A DNA stretch of 64,000 bases from contig UEGR01000013.1 in NCBI GenBank assembly GCA_900465685.1, positions 124,001 through 188,000 on the forward strand, in the 5' to 3' direction. The notes under the pieces were generated by a model. The model searched no databases. It was given only the letters and a program-made list of their open reading frames with translations, and had not been told where the DNA came from. This document shows, one piece after another, positions 35,265 through 44,001 of the stretch (its first letter is position 1; every line of letters begins with the position of its first letter). Origin of the DNA: Hyphomicrobiales bacterium (lineage in GTDB: Bacteria; Pseudomonadota; Alphaproteobacteria; Rhizobiales; Rhizobiaceae). The position numbers and the translations under genes are program-made.

Positions 35265-36209
35265 TCAGTCCAATAGCTTCATCGCGGTCTCTTCGTCGGT
35301 AATAAGTCCGTTGATGATTTGACCGCGCAACGCCGACAGCAATGGTTGCACTTTGCGCGCGCCAGACGCCACGCAAATGCGCTGTCTGCTGACATTGATC
35401 TGCGGCGCGACGCTGGTGATCCGCAAATTTGTGGCGCCATTGACGATCTTTCCGTCGATATCAAATGCCCAGCCGCAAATTTCGCCAACGCCACCGAGCC
35501 TATTGAGCTCAAAAAGCTCATCGCGGCTGAGAAAACCTTCTTTGGCGAGTGGAGAATCCGCAGCCAGATCACTAATGCCTGTCAGCCAGAGATCGGCGGT
35601 TGATGCCAGCTCGTGAACACGCCGCACTGGCTCAATCGCCAGCAAGGCATCCCTTTCTTCCACTGATGAAAGATAGAGCGGCAAGAGGAGAGGGTAATGC
35701 TGTGCGCTGACCGTTTCTGAAAGCTTGATCAAGGCGTCGAACGGGCTTGCCGATCCGTCAATGCCAATATGTCCCACCAGTGATACCAGACGATGGACGG
35801 AGCCATTGAGCGGAGAAACGCGCTGGACAGTGGCGCGCATAGTACGGCCGGTGCCAAGTGCCATCACAATGGCAGTTCTGGACCGCAACTGCCGCTCTAT
35901 GAAAACGGCAGCGGCTTCAGGGACGGTCGTTGAGCCTTCCGGCCAAGTCCCCTCCGAGGGAACAACGTCGCAATAAGCCAAGTCGAATTTCTCCGACAGC
36001 CCACCAGCGAGTTCCATGCAATTTGCGATAGGATGGTTCATCCGAAACGTGATTAGCCCTTCGGATCGGCATTGCGAAACAAATCGCTGTGCCGTTGGGC
36101 GCGAAACGCCCAGCATCTGGGCGATCTCGTCCTGGGTTTTGCCAGCAATATAATACAGCCAACCCGCTCTAGCGGCATCGTCGAGTCTGGGTTTGTCGTT
36201 ATCGGCCAT
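35265..36209 (-). CDS. SorC/DeoR-type sugar-binding transcriptional regulator
   Basis: 314 residues. An N-terminal helix-turn-helix (DEIAQMLGVSRPTAQRFVSQCRSEGLITFRM) is followed by a SorC sugar-phosphate-binding domain (ALGTGRTMRATVQRV; SLVGHIGIDGSASPFDALIKLSE; GVGEICGWAFDIDGKIVNG). These are cytoplasmic repressors or activators sensing phosphorylated sugars. It overlaps the upstream HAD phosphatase gene by 11 bases, so both are one transcript that diverges from the UgpB-type gene at 37118. It may control that transporter, the SIS/PfkB operon, or both. Confidence 0.92.
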   Translation of the reverse strand: MADNDKPRLDDAARAGWLYYIAGKTQDEIAQMLGVSRPTAQRFVSQCRSEGLITFRMNHPIANCMELAGGLSEKFDLAYCDVVPSEGTWPEGSTTVPEAAAVFIERQLRSRTAIVMALGTGRTMRATVQRVSPLNGSVHRLVSLVGHIGIDGSASPFDALIKLSETVSAQHYPLLLPLYLSSVEERDALLAIEPVRRVHELASTADLWLTGISDLAADSPLAKEGFLSRDELFELNRLGGVGEICGWAFDIDGKIVNGATNLRITSVAPQINVSRQRICVASGARKVQPLLSALRGQIINGLITDEETAMKLLD

Positions 36210-36918
36210 CGGCGGAAATATCTCTTAGTAAGGAAGGCAGGTCGGCAGCATGCGTTAAAATGTGATCTGCACCGGCATTACGCAATGTTTCAGTATTGTC
36301 CAGTACCGAATAATGGCTCCCACCGGTAAATCCGACAGCCGTCATGCCCGCAGCCTTGGCGGCTTTAACGCCGCTGGGGCTGTCTTCAATAACGACGCAT
36401 CGCGGGGCCGACACACCCATCTGTCTGGCCGCATAAAGAAAGAGGTCTGGAGCAGGCTTGCCGTGTTTCACCATCGTTGTGCTGAAGATATTGCCTTCGA
36501 AAAGTGGCAGCAGACCTGTTTGTCCCAATGATATCTGAAGTCGTTCCTCATCGCTAGATGACGCCACGCAGCGGGGCAGTGGTATCGCTTCAATCGCCGA
36601 ACGAATTCCATCGACGGCAACCAGTTCCTGTTCAAAGCGCGCAAAAAGGTACTCTCGCCAGCTTGAAACAAAGGTGTCGGGGAGTGGCTTGTTCATTTGT
36701 TCCGTGAAGGCATCCGTCACCGCCGATGCCGGGCGTCCCAGGAAAGTGCGCAAGGCATAGTCGAGGTCCGTGGGTACGCCGTGCCTGCTCAGCACATCGG
36801 CCACTGCGCCACAGCTGATGATCTCGCTGTCGACCAACACGCCGTCACAGTCAAAAATGATCAGATCAAAGGCGAGCGGGGCAGGGTTCATTGGGGTGAT
36901 ATCCATCGAGCGACTCAT
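36199..36918 (-). CDS. HAD-superfamily hydrolase (beta-phosphoglucomutase-like phosphatase)
   Basis: 239 residues from the ATG at 36918; ATGs at 36906 and 36891 are also possible because no clear ribosome site selects one. HAD motif I is FDCDGVLVDSEIISC. The cap domain follows (VADVLSRHGVPTDLDYALRTFLG). Motif II is the Ser in VASSSDEERL, motif III the Lys in KHGKPAPDLFL, motif IV VIEDSPSGVKAAKAAGM. It probably dephosphorylates a sugar or polyol phosphate in the cytoplasm. Transcribed ahead of the overlapping SorC gene. Confidence 0.9.
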   Translation of the reverse strand: MSRSMDITPMNPAPLAFDLIIFDCDGVLVDSEIISCGAVADVLSRHGVPTDLDYALRTFLGRPASAVTDAFTEQMNKPLPDTFVSSWREYLFARFEQELVAVDGIRSAIEAIPLPRCVASSSDEERLQISLGQTGLLPLFEGNIFSTTMVKHGKPAPDLFLYAARQMGVSAPRCVVIEDSPSGVKAAKAAGMTAVGFTGGSHYSVLDNTETLRNAGADHILTHAADLPSLLRDISADGR

Positions 36919-36996
36919 GAGAAAATGATTGATATGTGAGCGTATGATAAACACGGTGCGTCTGGAAGAGCAATATACCTTTGCGCGGAGACCCGA

Positions 36997-37076
36997 ATAT
37001 AAGCACGTTATATGCCATAATAAGTAAACATTCGGACGATTCAAATTATGGGCTGGACAAACGCTGATCAGAGCGT
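36997..37076. promoter_or_regulatory. Divergent region with two inverted repeats
   Basis: ATATAA-GCACG-TTATAT (36997-37013) and ACGCT-GATCAG-AGCGT (37061-37076) lie between the HAD-SorC operon and the UgpB-type gene. Either could be the SorC-family regulator's site. The second lies 41 bases before the rightward ATG, where a repressor would block transcription. Confidence 0.45.
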
Positions 37077-37117
37077 ATGCTCAACATAAAAGCACTTGAT
37101 CGAGATGGGAGGATACG

Positions 37118-38422
37118 ATGAAGCGTCTTTTAGTGGCTTCCTTGATGTTGGGCTGTTCGATGCTGTCCAGCATAACGGCTGAGGCAAAAACGCAGATCGA
37201 ATTCTGGCATGCGATGGGAGGCGTGCTCAATGATCGCGTGAATGAACTTTCGAAGAAGTTCAATGAATCTCAGGATGAGTATGAGATTGTCCCGGTCAAT
37301 AAGGGCAAATATGAAGAGCTCATCAATGCGATGATTGCAGCCTATCGCGCGAAGCGCGCGCCGGTCATTGTGCAAACCAATGAACGCGCATTTTTGACCA
37401 TGCTGAACTCATCGGCAGTAATACCCGTCGCCGATCTGATGGCCAAGGAAGGCTACACCATCGACTGGAGTACGGTGATTGCGCCGGTTGCCGCTTACTA
37501 TAGCGACAAGGGCAAGTTGCAGGCTCTGCCATTCAACTCGTCAACGCCAATCCTTTGGTACAATCAGGATCATTTCAAGGCCGCAGGCTTTGAAAAGCCA
37601 GCTGATAACTGGGATGAGCTGACACAACAGTTGCACGCGATCCATGACAAGGGCATTTCGAAATGCGCCATGGTTTTGCCGGGTGACTATGAGTGGAGCT
37701 TTCTCGAAAACTACGCTGCCGTGAACGACTACCCCTATGGCACAAAGCGCAACGGCATTGACGGTATCGATACCGAGTTTGTTTTCAACAAGTCTCTGAC
37801 CCGTCAAGTGGAGCGCATGCATGACCTCGTTTCGAGCGGGGTCATGGAGATCGCGGGTCAGGGAATTCAGCCGGTTCAGTTGTTCACCTCAGGCACCTGT
37901 TCGACGATTATTGCATCGACAGCGTCTCATGCTGCGGTGGAGGCTTCAGCAAAATTCCCGTGGAATGCGACTTTCCTCCCCCATGAAAAGGATCGTACAG
38001 CACATAATAGTGTCATCGGTGGCGGTGCTTTATGGGCAATGAAGGGTCATTCCGACGATGAATATAAAGGCGCTGCCGCTTTCTTCGACTTTCTTGCAAA
38101 GCCGGAAACTCAGGTGTGGTGGAGCAAAAACACCGGCTATGTTCCCGTTACGACGACGGCCTATGAAGCATTGAAAAGCGAAGGCTATTTCGAGCAGCAT
38201 CCAACCCGCGCCATTGCGATTGAACAGCTTATGCGCAAGCCGAACTCCGATAATTCGCTGGGCTTCCGCTTCGGTAACTCCAATCAGGCCAATATCTTCA
38301 TTATGGAAGAAGTGATGGCAGCCTCACTGGGGCAAAAGCCGGCACAGGAAGCGTTGGATTCCGCTGTCGCGCGCGGCAACGAAGTGCTTCGCCGCTTTGA
38401 AAAGCTAAGCGCAGGAAAATAA
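37118..38422 (+). CDS. ugpB: UgpB-type glycerol-3-phosphate ABC transporter substrate-binding protein
   Basis: 434 residues, close to E. coli UgpB. Sec signal MKRLLVASLMLGCSMLSSITAEAK. The UgpB-type start KTQIEFWHAMGGVLNDRVNELSKKFNESQ and the segments GKYEELINAMIAAYRAKRAP and LQALPFNSSTPILWYNQDHFKAAGF support it. The conserved late region KGAAAFFDFLAKPETQVWWSKNTGYVPVTTTAYE is also present. GGGAGG ribosome site. Periplasmic receptor for sn-glycerol-3-phosphate or glycerophosphodiesters. The adjacent phosphodiesterase gene supports this ligand. Affinity for another sugar-phosphate cannot be excluded. Confidence 0.9.
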   Translation: MKRLLVASLMLGCSMLSSITAEAKTQIEFWHAMGGVLNDRVNELSKKFNESQDEYEIVPVNKGKYEELINAMIAAYRAKRAPVIVQTNERAFLTMLNSSAVIPVADLMAKEGYTIDWSTVIAPVAAYYSDKGKLQALPFNSSTPILWYNQDHFKAAGFEKPADNWDELTQQLHAIHDKGISKCAMVLPGDYEWSFLENYAAVNDYPYGTKRNGIDGIDTEFVFNKSLTRQVERMHDLVSSGVMEIAGQGIQPVQLFTSGTCSTIIASTASHAAVEASAKFPWNATFLPHEKDRTAHNSVIGGGALWAMKGHSDDEYKGAAAFFDFLAKPETQVWWSKNTGYVPVTTTAYEALKSEGYFEQHPTRAIAIEQLMRKPNSDNSLGFRFGNSNQANIFIMEEVMAASLGQKPAQEALDSAVARGNEVLRRFEKLSAGK

Positions 38423-38426
38423 GGCA

Positions 38427-39377
38427 ATGAAAGCACAAGGTGGAGGTGCTTTCCGTCTGCGCTCCCCTTTGGGGGAGCGGCAGGAAAGCGGCCTGAAGCG
38501 GGCGCATTTTCGAGAATGGAAAACGCCAGTCCTATTGCTGGCGCCACAAATGCTCGTCCTGCTGTTCTTCTTCTTCATTCCGTCATTCAGGGCGCTCATC
38601 CAGGCGTTTCAGCTCAATGATCCGTTTGGCGGTTCGGTGCAATGGGTTGGTTTCTCGAACTTTGCGGCATTGCTCGCCAGCCCGTCCTACTGGATGTCGG
38701 CCAAAATGACGCTCTGGTTCACGCTGGCGCAGAATGCAATCACGCTTTCGGTTGCGTTGCTGTTTGCTTTCGCGACAAACCATGTCATTCGTGCGCGTGG
38801 CGCCTATCGCACGATCTTGTTGCTGCCCTATGCTATCGCTCCCGCAGTTGCGGGCATAATGCTGGCATTTCTGTTCAACACCCGTGTCGGACCCATCGCG
38901 CAAATACTGCACATGCTGGGTATCGGTTGGGACCCGACGAAGAACACCACCGATGCGATGATCCTTATCATCCTTGCGGCATCCTGGAAGCACATCTGTT
39001 ACAACTACATTTTTCTCGTCGCCGCCCTGTTGGCCGTACCGCGTTCGATCCTGGAATCTGCCGCTATCGATGGCGCGGGCCCCATTCGGCGGTTCCAGCG
39101 CATTTCCCTGCCAATGATCGCGCCGACGCTGTTCTTCCTGATTGTCATCAACTTCGTCTACGGTCTGTTTGACACATTTGCGATTATCGATGCCACCACA
39201 CGAGGCGGACCGGCAGGGGCGACGTCGATCCTCGTCTATAAGGTCTATCAGGATGGCTTCGTCAATCTGGACATGGGCTCGTCTGCTGCGCAGTCGGTCA
39301 TTTTGATGATACTCGCTCTCGCCCTCACATTCGCGCAGTTTCGCCTGGTCGAACGGCGCGTCAATTATGCGGTGTAA
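38427..39377 (+). CDS. ugpA: UgpA-type ABC transporter permease
   Basis: 316 residues. A hydrophilic N-terminus of about 30 residues precedes six helices. UgpA-like features are LLLAPQMLVLLFFFFIPSFRALIQAFQLNDPFGG and the EAA loop LESAAIDGAGPIRRFQRISLPMIAPTLFFL, followed by GLFDTFAIIDATTRGGPAGATSILVYKVYQDGF. Starts four bases after ugpB; three-base gap to ugpE. Confidence 0.92.
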   Translation: MKAQGGGAFRLRSPLGERQESGLKRAHFREWKTPVLLLAPQMLVLLFFFFIPSFRALIQAFQLNDPFGGSVQWVGFSNFAALLASPSYWMSAKMTLWFTLAQNAITLSVALLFAFATNHVIRARGAYRTILLLPYAIAPAVAGIMLAFLFNTRVGPIAQILHMLGIGWDPTKNTTDAMILIILAASWKHICYNYIFLVAALLAVPRSILESAAIDGAGPIRRFQRISLPMIAPTLFFLIVINFVYGLFDTFAIIDATTRGGPAGATSILVYKVYQDGFVNLDMGSSAAQSVILMILALALTFAQFRLVERRVNYAV

Positions 39378-39380
39378 ATC

Positions 39381-40265
39381 ATGAATGAACGCACACCGAT
39401 ATTGGACGTGGTTTGCCATGCGGTTCTCATAATCGGGATCGTGTTGGTTTGCCTGCCACTTTATTTCGTGGTGGTCACGGGTTCGCTGAGCCAGCAGGAC
39501 GTGTTGAAAGTCCCGATGAGTTGGCTGCCGGGCGATCAGTTTTTGGTCAATTCGCTGGAAGTTCTGACAACGATCAATTTCGGGCAGCTTTTGTTGAACA
39601 CGTTTATCGTGGCGCTCGGAATTACCGTCGGAAAATTGGCTCTGTCGGTGCTTGCCGCCTTTGCAGTCACTTATTTCCGCTTTCCGTTCCGAATGACCGC
39701 CTTCTGGCTGATCTTCATATCAATGATGCTGCCGATTGAGGTGCGTATTGTCCCAACCTATGAATCAGCAGCCAATATGGCGCTGCCGCTGAACATCATC
39801 TTTGCCTGGCTCGGCATTTCGGTCGAGCTGAACTGGAATATGGTGAACACCTATCCCGGGCTTATCCTGCCGATCATCGCTTCCGCAACGGCGACATTCT
39901 TGTTCAGGCAGTTCTTTCTGACAATTCCTGACGATCTGTGTGAAGCAGCGCGGATTGACGGCGCCAAGCCGATGCAATTCTTCTTCCGCATTCTGCTTCC
40001 ACTGTCCCGGTCGAACATCGTGGCATTGTCGATCATTCTCTTCCTGATGGGCTGGAACCAGTATCTGTGGCCCTTGTTGATGACGACAGACCCCAATATG
40101 GCAACCGCCGTTGTGGGTTTGAAACAGGTCATGCCGCAGTCGGATGGTCTTCCGACATGGCACCTTCTCATGAACGCCTCGCTTTGGACCATGCTTCCGC
40201 CCGTGCTGGTGATCCTCATCATGCAGCGATGGTTCGTGAAGGGTCTCGTCGACAGCGGCAAATAA
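39381..40265 (+). CDS. ugpE: UgpE-type ABC transporter permease
   Basis: 294 residues, six helices. Conserved UgpE stretches include YFVVVTGSLSQQDVLKVPMSWLPGDQFLVNS and YPGLILPIIASATATFLFRQFFLTIPDDLCEAARIDGAKPMQFFFRILLPLSRSN, the latter being the EAA loop. The ending ILIMQRWFVKGLVDSGK is also characteristic. Pairs with UgpA. Confidence 0.92.
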   Translation: MNERTPILDVVCHAVLIIGIVLVCLPLYFVVVTGSLSQQDVLKVPMSWLPGDQFLVNSLEVLTTINFGQLLLNTFIVALGITVGKLALSVLAAFAVTYFRFPFRMTAFWLIFISMMLPIEVRIVPTYESAANMALPLNIIFAWLGISVELNWNMVNTYPGLILPIIASATATFLFRQFFLTIPDDLCEAARIDGAKPMQFFFRILLPLSRSNIVALSIILFLMGWNQYLWPLLMTTDPNMATAVVGLKQVMPQSDGLPTWHLLMNASLWTMLPPVLVILIMQRWFVKGLVDSGK

Positions 40266-40287
40266 TGAACAATTGGAGAATATGAAA

Positions 40288-41052
40288 ATGGTGAAGATCA
40301 TTGGCCATCGCGGTGGGCGCAATCTGTGGGCCGAAAATAGTATCGCGGGCTTTCAAAACCTGCTCGCTTTGGATGTCGATGCAGTGGAACTCGACGTCCA
40401 TTTGAGTTCCGATGGTGTGCCGGTTGTGATCCATGACCCATTGCTCGATCGCACCACCAATGGCAGAGGACCAGTTCAGGCGCAAAGCGCAGAGGCGCTT
40501 GGAAAAGTCCTCTTGAACGATAGCCGCGGTCAAACCATACCCACTCTAGCGGATGTTCTGGATATCTTCGCTCCCACCAGGCTGGAGCTTGAACTCGAGA
40601 TCAAGATTGATGAGCGGGGGAGACCATATCCCGGTATGCCCGAAAAGATCATCACGCTTGCTCAAGAGCGCAATATGCTGGATCGTGTCTTCCTCACCTG
40701 CTTCGTGCCGGAAGTGCTGGAAGATGTCCGTATGAAATTTCCAGACCAGCAGTTGCTGATGTCGATCGACCGGCGCTCGGCGGAGTTTTTCGGTGGATTT
40801 GAAAAAGTGCTCAAGCGCGGCAACGATGTTGCAACGGTATTGGCTTTCGAGAAAAGCTTGCTGGAGATTGTATTGGACCAATGTGTGGCTGAGGTTGGGA
40901 CGCCAAGGCTTGGATGTTGGGTGCCAAACACAGAAACCGAGCTTGAACATTGGTTGAGCAAGCCAATCGGTCAGCTGACGACGGATCGCCCCGATCTTGC
41001 AGTTCTTGTCGCGGGCCGACACTCATCACCGGCTAATCGGCAGAAAGGGTGA
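40288..41052 (+). CDS. ugpQ: Glycerophosphodiester phosphodiesterase within the ugp operon
   Basis: 254 residues from the ATG at 40288, nine bases after GGAG; a TTG at 40273 and ATG at 40282 are poorer starts. GDPD motifs: IIGHRGGRNLWAENSIAGFQNLLALDVDAVELDVHLSSDGVPVVIHD, containing the catalytic His pair (HRG and HD) and the metal-binding E-D acids. Then ELELEIKID. It hydrolyses imported glycerophosphodiesters to glycerol-3-phosphate and an alcohol. No signal peptide, so cytoplasmic like UgpQ. Its place between ugpE and ugpC is the usual operon arrangement. Confidence 0.92.
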   Translation: MVKIIGHRGGRNLWAENSIAGFQNLLALDVDAVELDVHLSSDGVPVVIHDPLLDRTTNGRGPVQAQSAEALGKVLLNDSRGQTIPTLADVLDIFAPTRLELELEIKIDERGRPYPGMPEKIITLAQERNMLDRVFLTCFVPEVLEDVRMKFPDQQLLMSIDRRSAEFFGGFEKVLKRGNDVATVLAFEKSLLEIVLDQCVAEVGTPRLGCWVPNTETELEHWLSKPIGQLTTDRPDLAVLVAGRHSSPANRQKG

Positions 41053-41056
41053 GTTG

Positions 41057-42124
41057 ATGGCCTCGGTCGAACTTCGTTCAATTCACAAGACCTATGGCAA
41101 TGTGGAAGTCATTCCCAGCATCGATCTTTCGATTGCGGATGCAGAATTCGTTGCGCTTGTCGGACCTTCCGGATGTGGCAAATCAACGTTGCTGCGCATG
41201 ATTGCCGGTCTCGAACAAATCACATCCGGTGATCTGCATATTGGCGACAGGAATGTGAACCGCGCCAATCCCAGCGAGCGCGATGTTGCCATGGTTTTCC
41301 AGAATTATGCGCTTTATCCGCATATGTCTGTCTTCGACAACATAGCGTTCAACCTTCAATTAGCGGGCCGACCGAAAGCGGAAATTCGGGATCGGGTCGG
41401 TGAAGCGGCGCGGATGCTGGATCTGACAGCACTATTAGACCGCAAGCCGCATCAATTGTCCGGAGGCCAGCGCCAGCGTGTCGCAATGGGGCGCGCCATT
41501 GTGCGAAAGCCTTCTGTCTTTCTGTTTGACGAGCCGCTCTCAAATCTCGATGCAAAATTGCGCGTATTGATGCGTGCAGAGATCAAGGAGCTGCACCAGA
41601 AGGTGAAGATTACGTCGATTTATGTCACGCACGATCAGATCGAAGCAATGACATTGGCGGATAGAGTCGTGGTGTTGAACAAAGGGCGGATCGAACAACA
41701 GGGCACGCCCATGGAACTCTACACGAAGCCCGCTAATGTCTTCGTCGCAGGCTTTATTGGTTCGCCCTCGATGAACTTTCTAAACGCAACGGTGGAGCAA
41801 GGTTCAGCAGGCATCGCTATCCTGTTGGAAAACGGCGCAAAATTGGACATGCCCGATAGCAACCTTGATAAAGCCGGCAAGGTTGTGCTGGGGTTGCGCC
41901 CTGAACATCTGGAAGTCCGGCGCGATGGCGGTATTCAAGCAAAAGTGCGCCTGATTGAACCAACCGGGGCTCAAACGCATGTTGTGCTTGAGGTAGGCTC
42001 AGAGAAATTGACGGCTGTCGTTGATAGCGAGATGCCGCTGACGGTGGGTGAGGTGGTTGGTCTGGATATCGCACGCGAACGGGTACATCTATTCGATCCG
42101 TCCAGTGGTGCACGTATCAACTGA
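41057..42124 (+). CDS. ugpC: UgpC-type ABC transporter ATPase
   Basis: 355 residues from the ATG at 41057, with AAAGGGTGAG upstream. Walker A GPSGCGKSTLLRMIAGL, signature LSGGQRQRVAMGRAI, Walker B VFLFDEPLSNLDAKLR, H-loop VYVTHDQIEAMTLA. C-terminal MalK/UgpC regulatory domain (IGSPSMNFLNATVEQG, LGLRPEHLEVRRDGG). Last gene of the ugp-type operon, separated from ugpQ by four bases. UgpC and MalK-like ATPases can be interchangeable, so it might also serve other permeases. Confidence 0.93.
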   Translation: MASVELRSIHKTYGNVEVIPSIDLSIADAEFVALVGPSGCGKSTLLRMIAGLEQITSGDLHIGDRNVNRANPSERDVAMVFQNYALYPHMSVFDNIAFNLQLAGRPKAEIRDRVGEAARMLDLTALLDRKPHQLSGGQRQRVAMGRAIVRKPSVFLFDEPLSNLDAKLRVLMRAEIKELHQKVKITSIYVTHDQIEAMTLADRVVVLNKGRIEQQGTPMELYTKPANVFVAGFIGSPSMNFLNATVEQGSAGIAILLENGAKLDMPDSNLDKAGKVVLGLRPEHLEVRRDGGIQAKVRLIEPTGAQTHVVLEVGSEKLTAVVDSEMPLTVGEVVGLDIARERVHLFDPSSGARIN

Positions 42125-42226
42125 AAGGACTATCTCCTAAACAGCACTAGGCGGAACTCATTTCAAAATTGAGGCCGGTGGGAAGCCATGCTTCGGCGGA
42201 ATCGAATTTTTGTAACCAGTCCGTCT

Positions 42227-43093
42227 TTATCTGTCCGTTTTGGTCAGGTGGGTAATGAAGAGTTGGAAAAGCTCTGATTGACTCGATATGGATAGCCGCT
42301 TGTAAATATTGTGGCGGTGTATCTTGGCTGTGCCTTCCGAGATATTCATATGACGCGAAATCGAGATATTGCTATGGCCGCGCAGGATCAGCTTTGTGAT
42401 TGATTGCTGCGCGGGCGTTAGCTGACCTTGGAATGCGCCCAGAAACGTTTCCTCAATATCCTCTTTTGCATATTCATAATTGATATAGCTCGCATTGCTG
42501 CGGCAATGGGTAGAGATAGAAGCAGCAATAACCGGCTCAATCTGTCTTAGATTATCCAGTTCAGAACCCGTGAACGCGTTGCTTCCGTGGTTTCGCATCA
42601 GCGAATAAACAGCCGCGGTTCGATGGCGCAATGGCACGATAATGCCTATTTCCTCCACCAGCGCGCCGGCTTCGGATGAAACACAGGGATGGATATCCTT
42701 TGCGATCACAAAATCCGATGTGAAGAAGCTGTCGGGCGCGAGTTCGCCCATTCGCCACACGCCAGATGTGTGTTCATTGATCGACGCGACATAAAACGGA
42801 TCAAGCAGATAGCCGCCCCGCAAATATGTTTCCAGTGTCTTGCGCGGTACGGAACTGCAATAGCCGTCATGGAGAAAAAGCGGGGTGTTGTTGAAGCTGA
42901 ACAGGAAAATGCAGCTCATGTCGAATTGCACCCGGCCACCGATAGTTTGGTCGAGTGTCTGACCCAGCCCGTCCGTTCCGATGGACCGGATTATCTCTGA
43001 CAGTCCGTTGGCATCCAGCGGAAACACGGTTTCTCCTCCCGTATAACTTTCGGCATATCGACGCATCTGCGTATGATTTCTAGACTTCGCCAC
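42227..43093 (-). CDS. LuxR-family transcriptional regulator with unknown N-terminal sensor
   Basis: 288 residues. The C-terminal GerE helix-turn-helix is LTPAQQSITKLILRGHSNISISRHMNISEGTAKIHRHNIYKRLSISSQSELFQLFITHL. The first 200 residues have no receiver Asp. They look like a globular GAF-like or autoinducer-like sensor (RVQFDMSCIFLFSFNNTPLFLHDGY, SSEAGALVEEIGIIVPLRHRTAAVYSLMRN). Divergent from the dehydrogenase gene at 43166, which it may regulate. The signal is unknown. Confidence 0.85.
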   Translation of the reverse strand: MAKSRNHTQMRRYAESYTGGETVFPLDANGLSEIIRSIGTDGLGQTLDQTIGGRVQFDMSCIFLFSFNNTPLFLHDGYCSSVPRKTLETYLRGGYLLDPFYVASINEHTSGVWRMGELAPDSFFTSDFVIAKDIHPCVSSEAGALVEEIGIIVPLRHRTAAVYSLMRNHGSNAFTGSELDNLRQIEPVIAASISTHCRSNASYINYEYAKEDIEETFLGAFQGQLTPAQQSITKLILRGHSNISISRHMNISEGTAKIHRHNIYKRLSISSQSELFQLFITHLTKTDR

Positions 43094-43165
43094 AAAAGCA
43101 AGAGTTCGGCGGATGTATCGAACCGATTGGGGAAAATAGTTGGACTTGGTCCAGAAGGAGGAAAC

Positions 43166-43933
43166 GTGGCTGGTCGTTTGTCAGGAAAAGTGGCGCTTAT
43201 AACAGGTGGCGCGGGAGGATGCGGTCTCGCAGCCTCGGAACTCTTCGCTGCGGAAGGGGCGAAGGTCGGTATTGTGGACTTGCCGTCTAGCCCAGGTGCA
43301 GATGTTGCAAAAAAGCTCAACGAAGCCGGTCACGAGGCGGTCTTTGCGCCAGCCGATGTCTCGGATGCCGCGCAGGTCGCATCGGCAGTGGAGAAAATTA
43401 TCGGGGCTTTCGGGCCGATAACGGTTCTGATGAACCATGCAGGCACACTGGCGGCAGGTCCGTTTCTCGAAACAAGTGAAGAGGAATGGGACCGCCTTAT
43501 GGCGATCAATGTGAAAAGCATGTTCCTCGTCTCAAAGGCCGTACTGCCATCGATGATCAATGCGGGTGGCGGTAGCATTATCTCTACGTCGTCGATTTCA
43601 GGCGTCGTCGGAACGCCCATGGAAGTGCTTTATTGCACGACCAAAGGGGCCTGCCACATGTTCGCACGCGCCCTTGCGGTGGAGTTTCGCGACAGGAATA
43701 TTCGGAGCAATGCGATCTGCCCCGGCTTCATTGCCACGGCGCACGGTCGCAAGGAATTGGCGGTGCTGCAAAGCTTCGGCGTCGATGTTTCGGAAGACGC
43801 AATCAAGACTGCGCAAGGACGGCTGTGCCTGCCATCCGAAGTCGCTTCAGCAGCGCTCTTTCTTGCAAGCGATGAGGCAAGCTTCATCAACGGAGCGCAT
43901 ATCTTCGCGGATAATGGCTACACTGCCATCTGA
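43166..43933 (+). CDS. Short-chain dehydrogenase/reductase
   Basis: 255 residues from a GTG at 43166 preceded by a strong AAGGAGG. Classical SDR features: cofactor loop ALITGGAGGCGLAASELFA, NHAG in place of NNAG, catalytic Ser in IISTSSISGVV, and YCTTKGA holding the Tyr-xxx-Lys pair. The ending SDEASFINGAHIFADNGYTAI is typical of FabG-like members. IVDLPS after the second strand carries an Asp that suggests NAD preference. Followed by a sugar-lactone oxidase gene, so an alcohol or sugar substrate is plausible. Confidence 0.93.
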   Translation: MAGRLSGKVALITGGAGGCGLAASELFAAEGAKVGIVDLPSSPGADVAKKLNEAGHEAVFAPADVSDAAQVASAVEKIIGAFGPITVLMNHAGTLAAGPFLETSEEEWDRLMAINVKSMFLVSKAVLPSMINAGGGSIISTSSISGVVGTPMEVLYCTTKGACHMFARALAVEFRDRNIRSNAICPGFIATAHGRKELAVLQSFGVDVSEDAIKTAQGRLCLPSEVASAALFLASDEASFINGAHIFADNGYTAI

Positions 43934-44001
43934 CAAAGCCGTGTCGCTTCTGGCGACGCCGAACGCCCACAACAGCAATAAGCAAAAAGATGGGAACGAG
44001 A

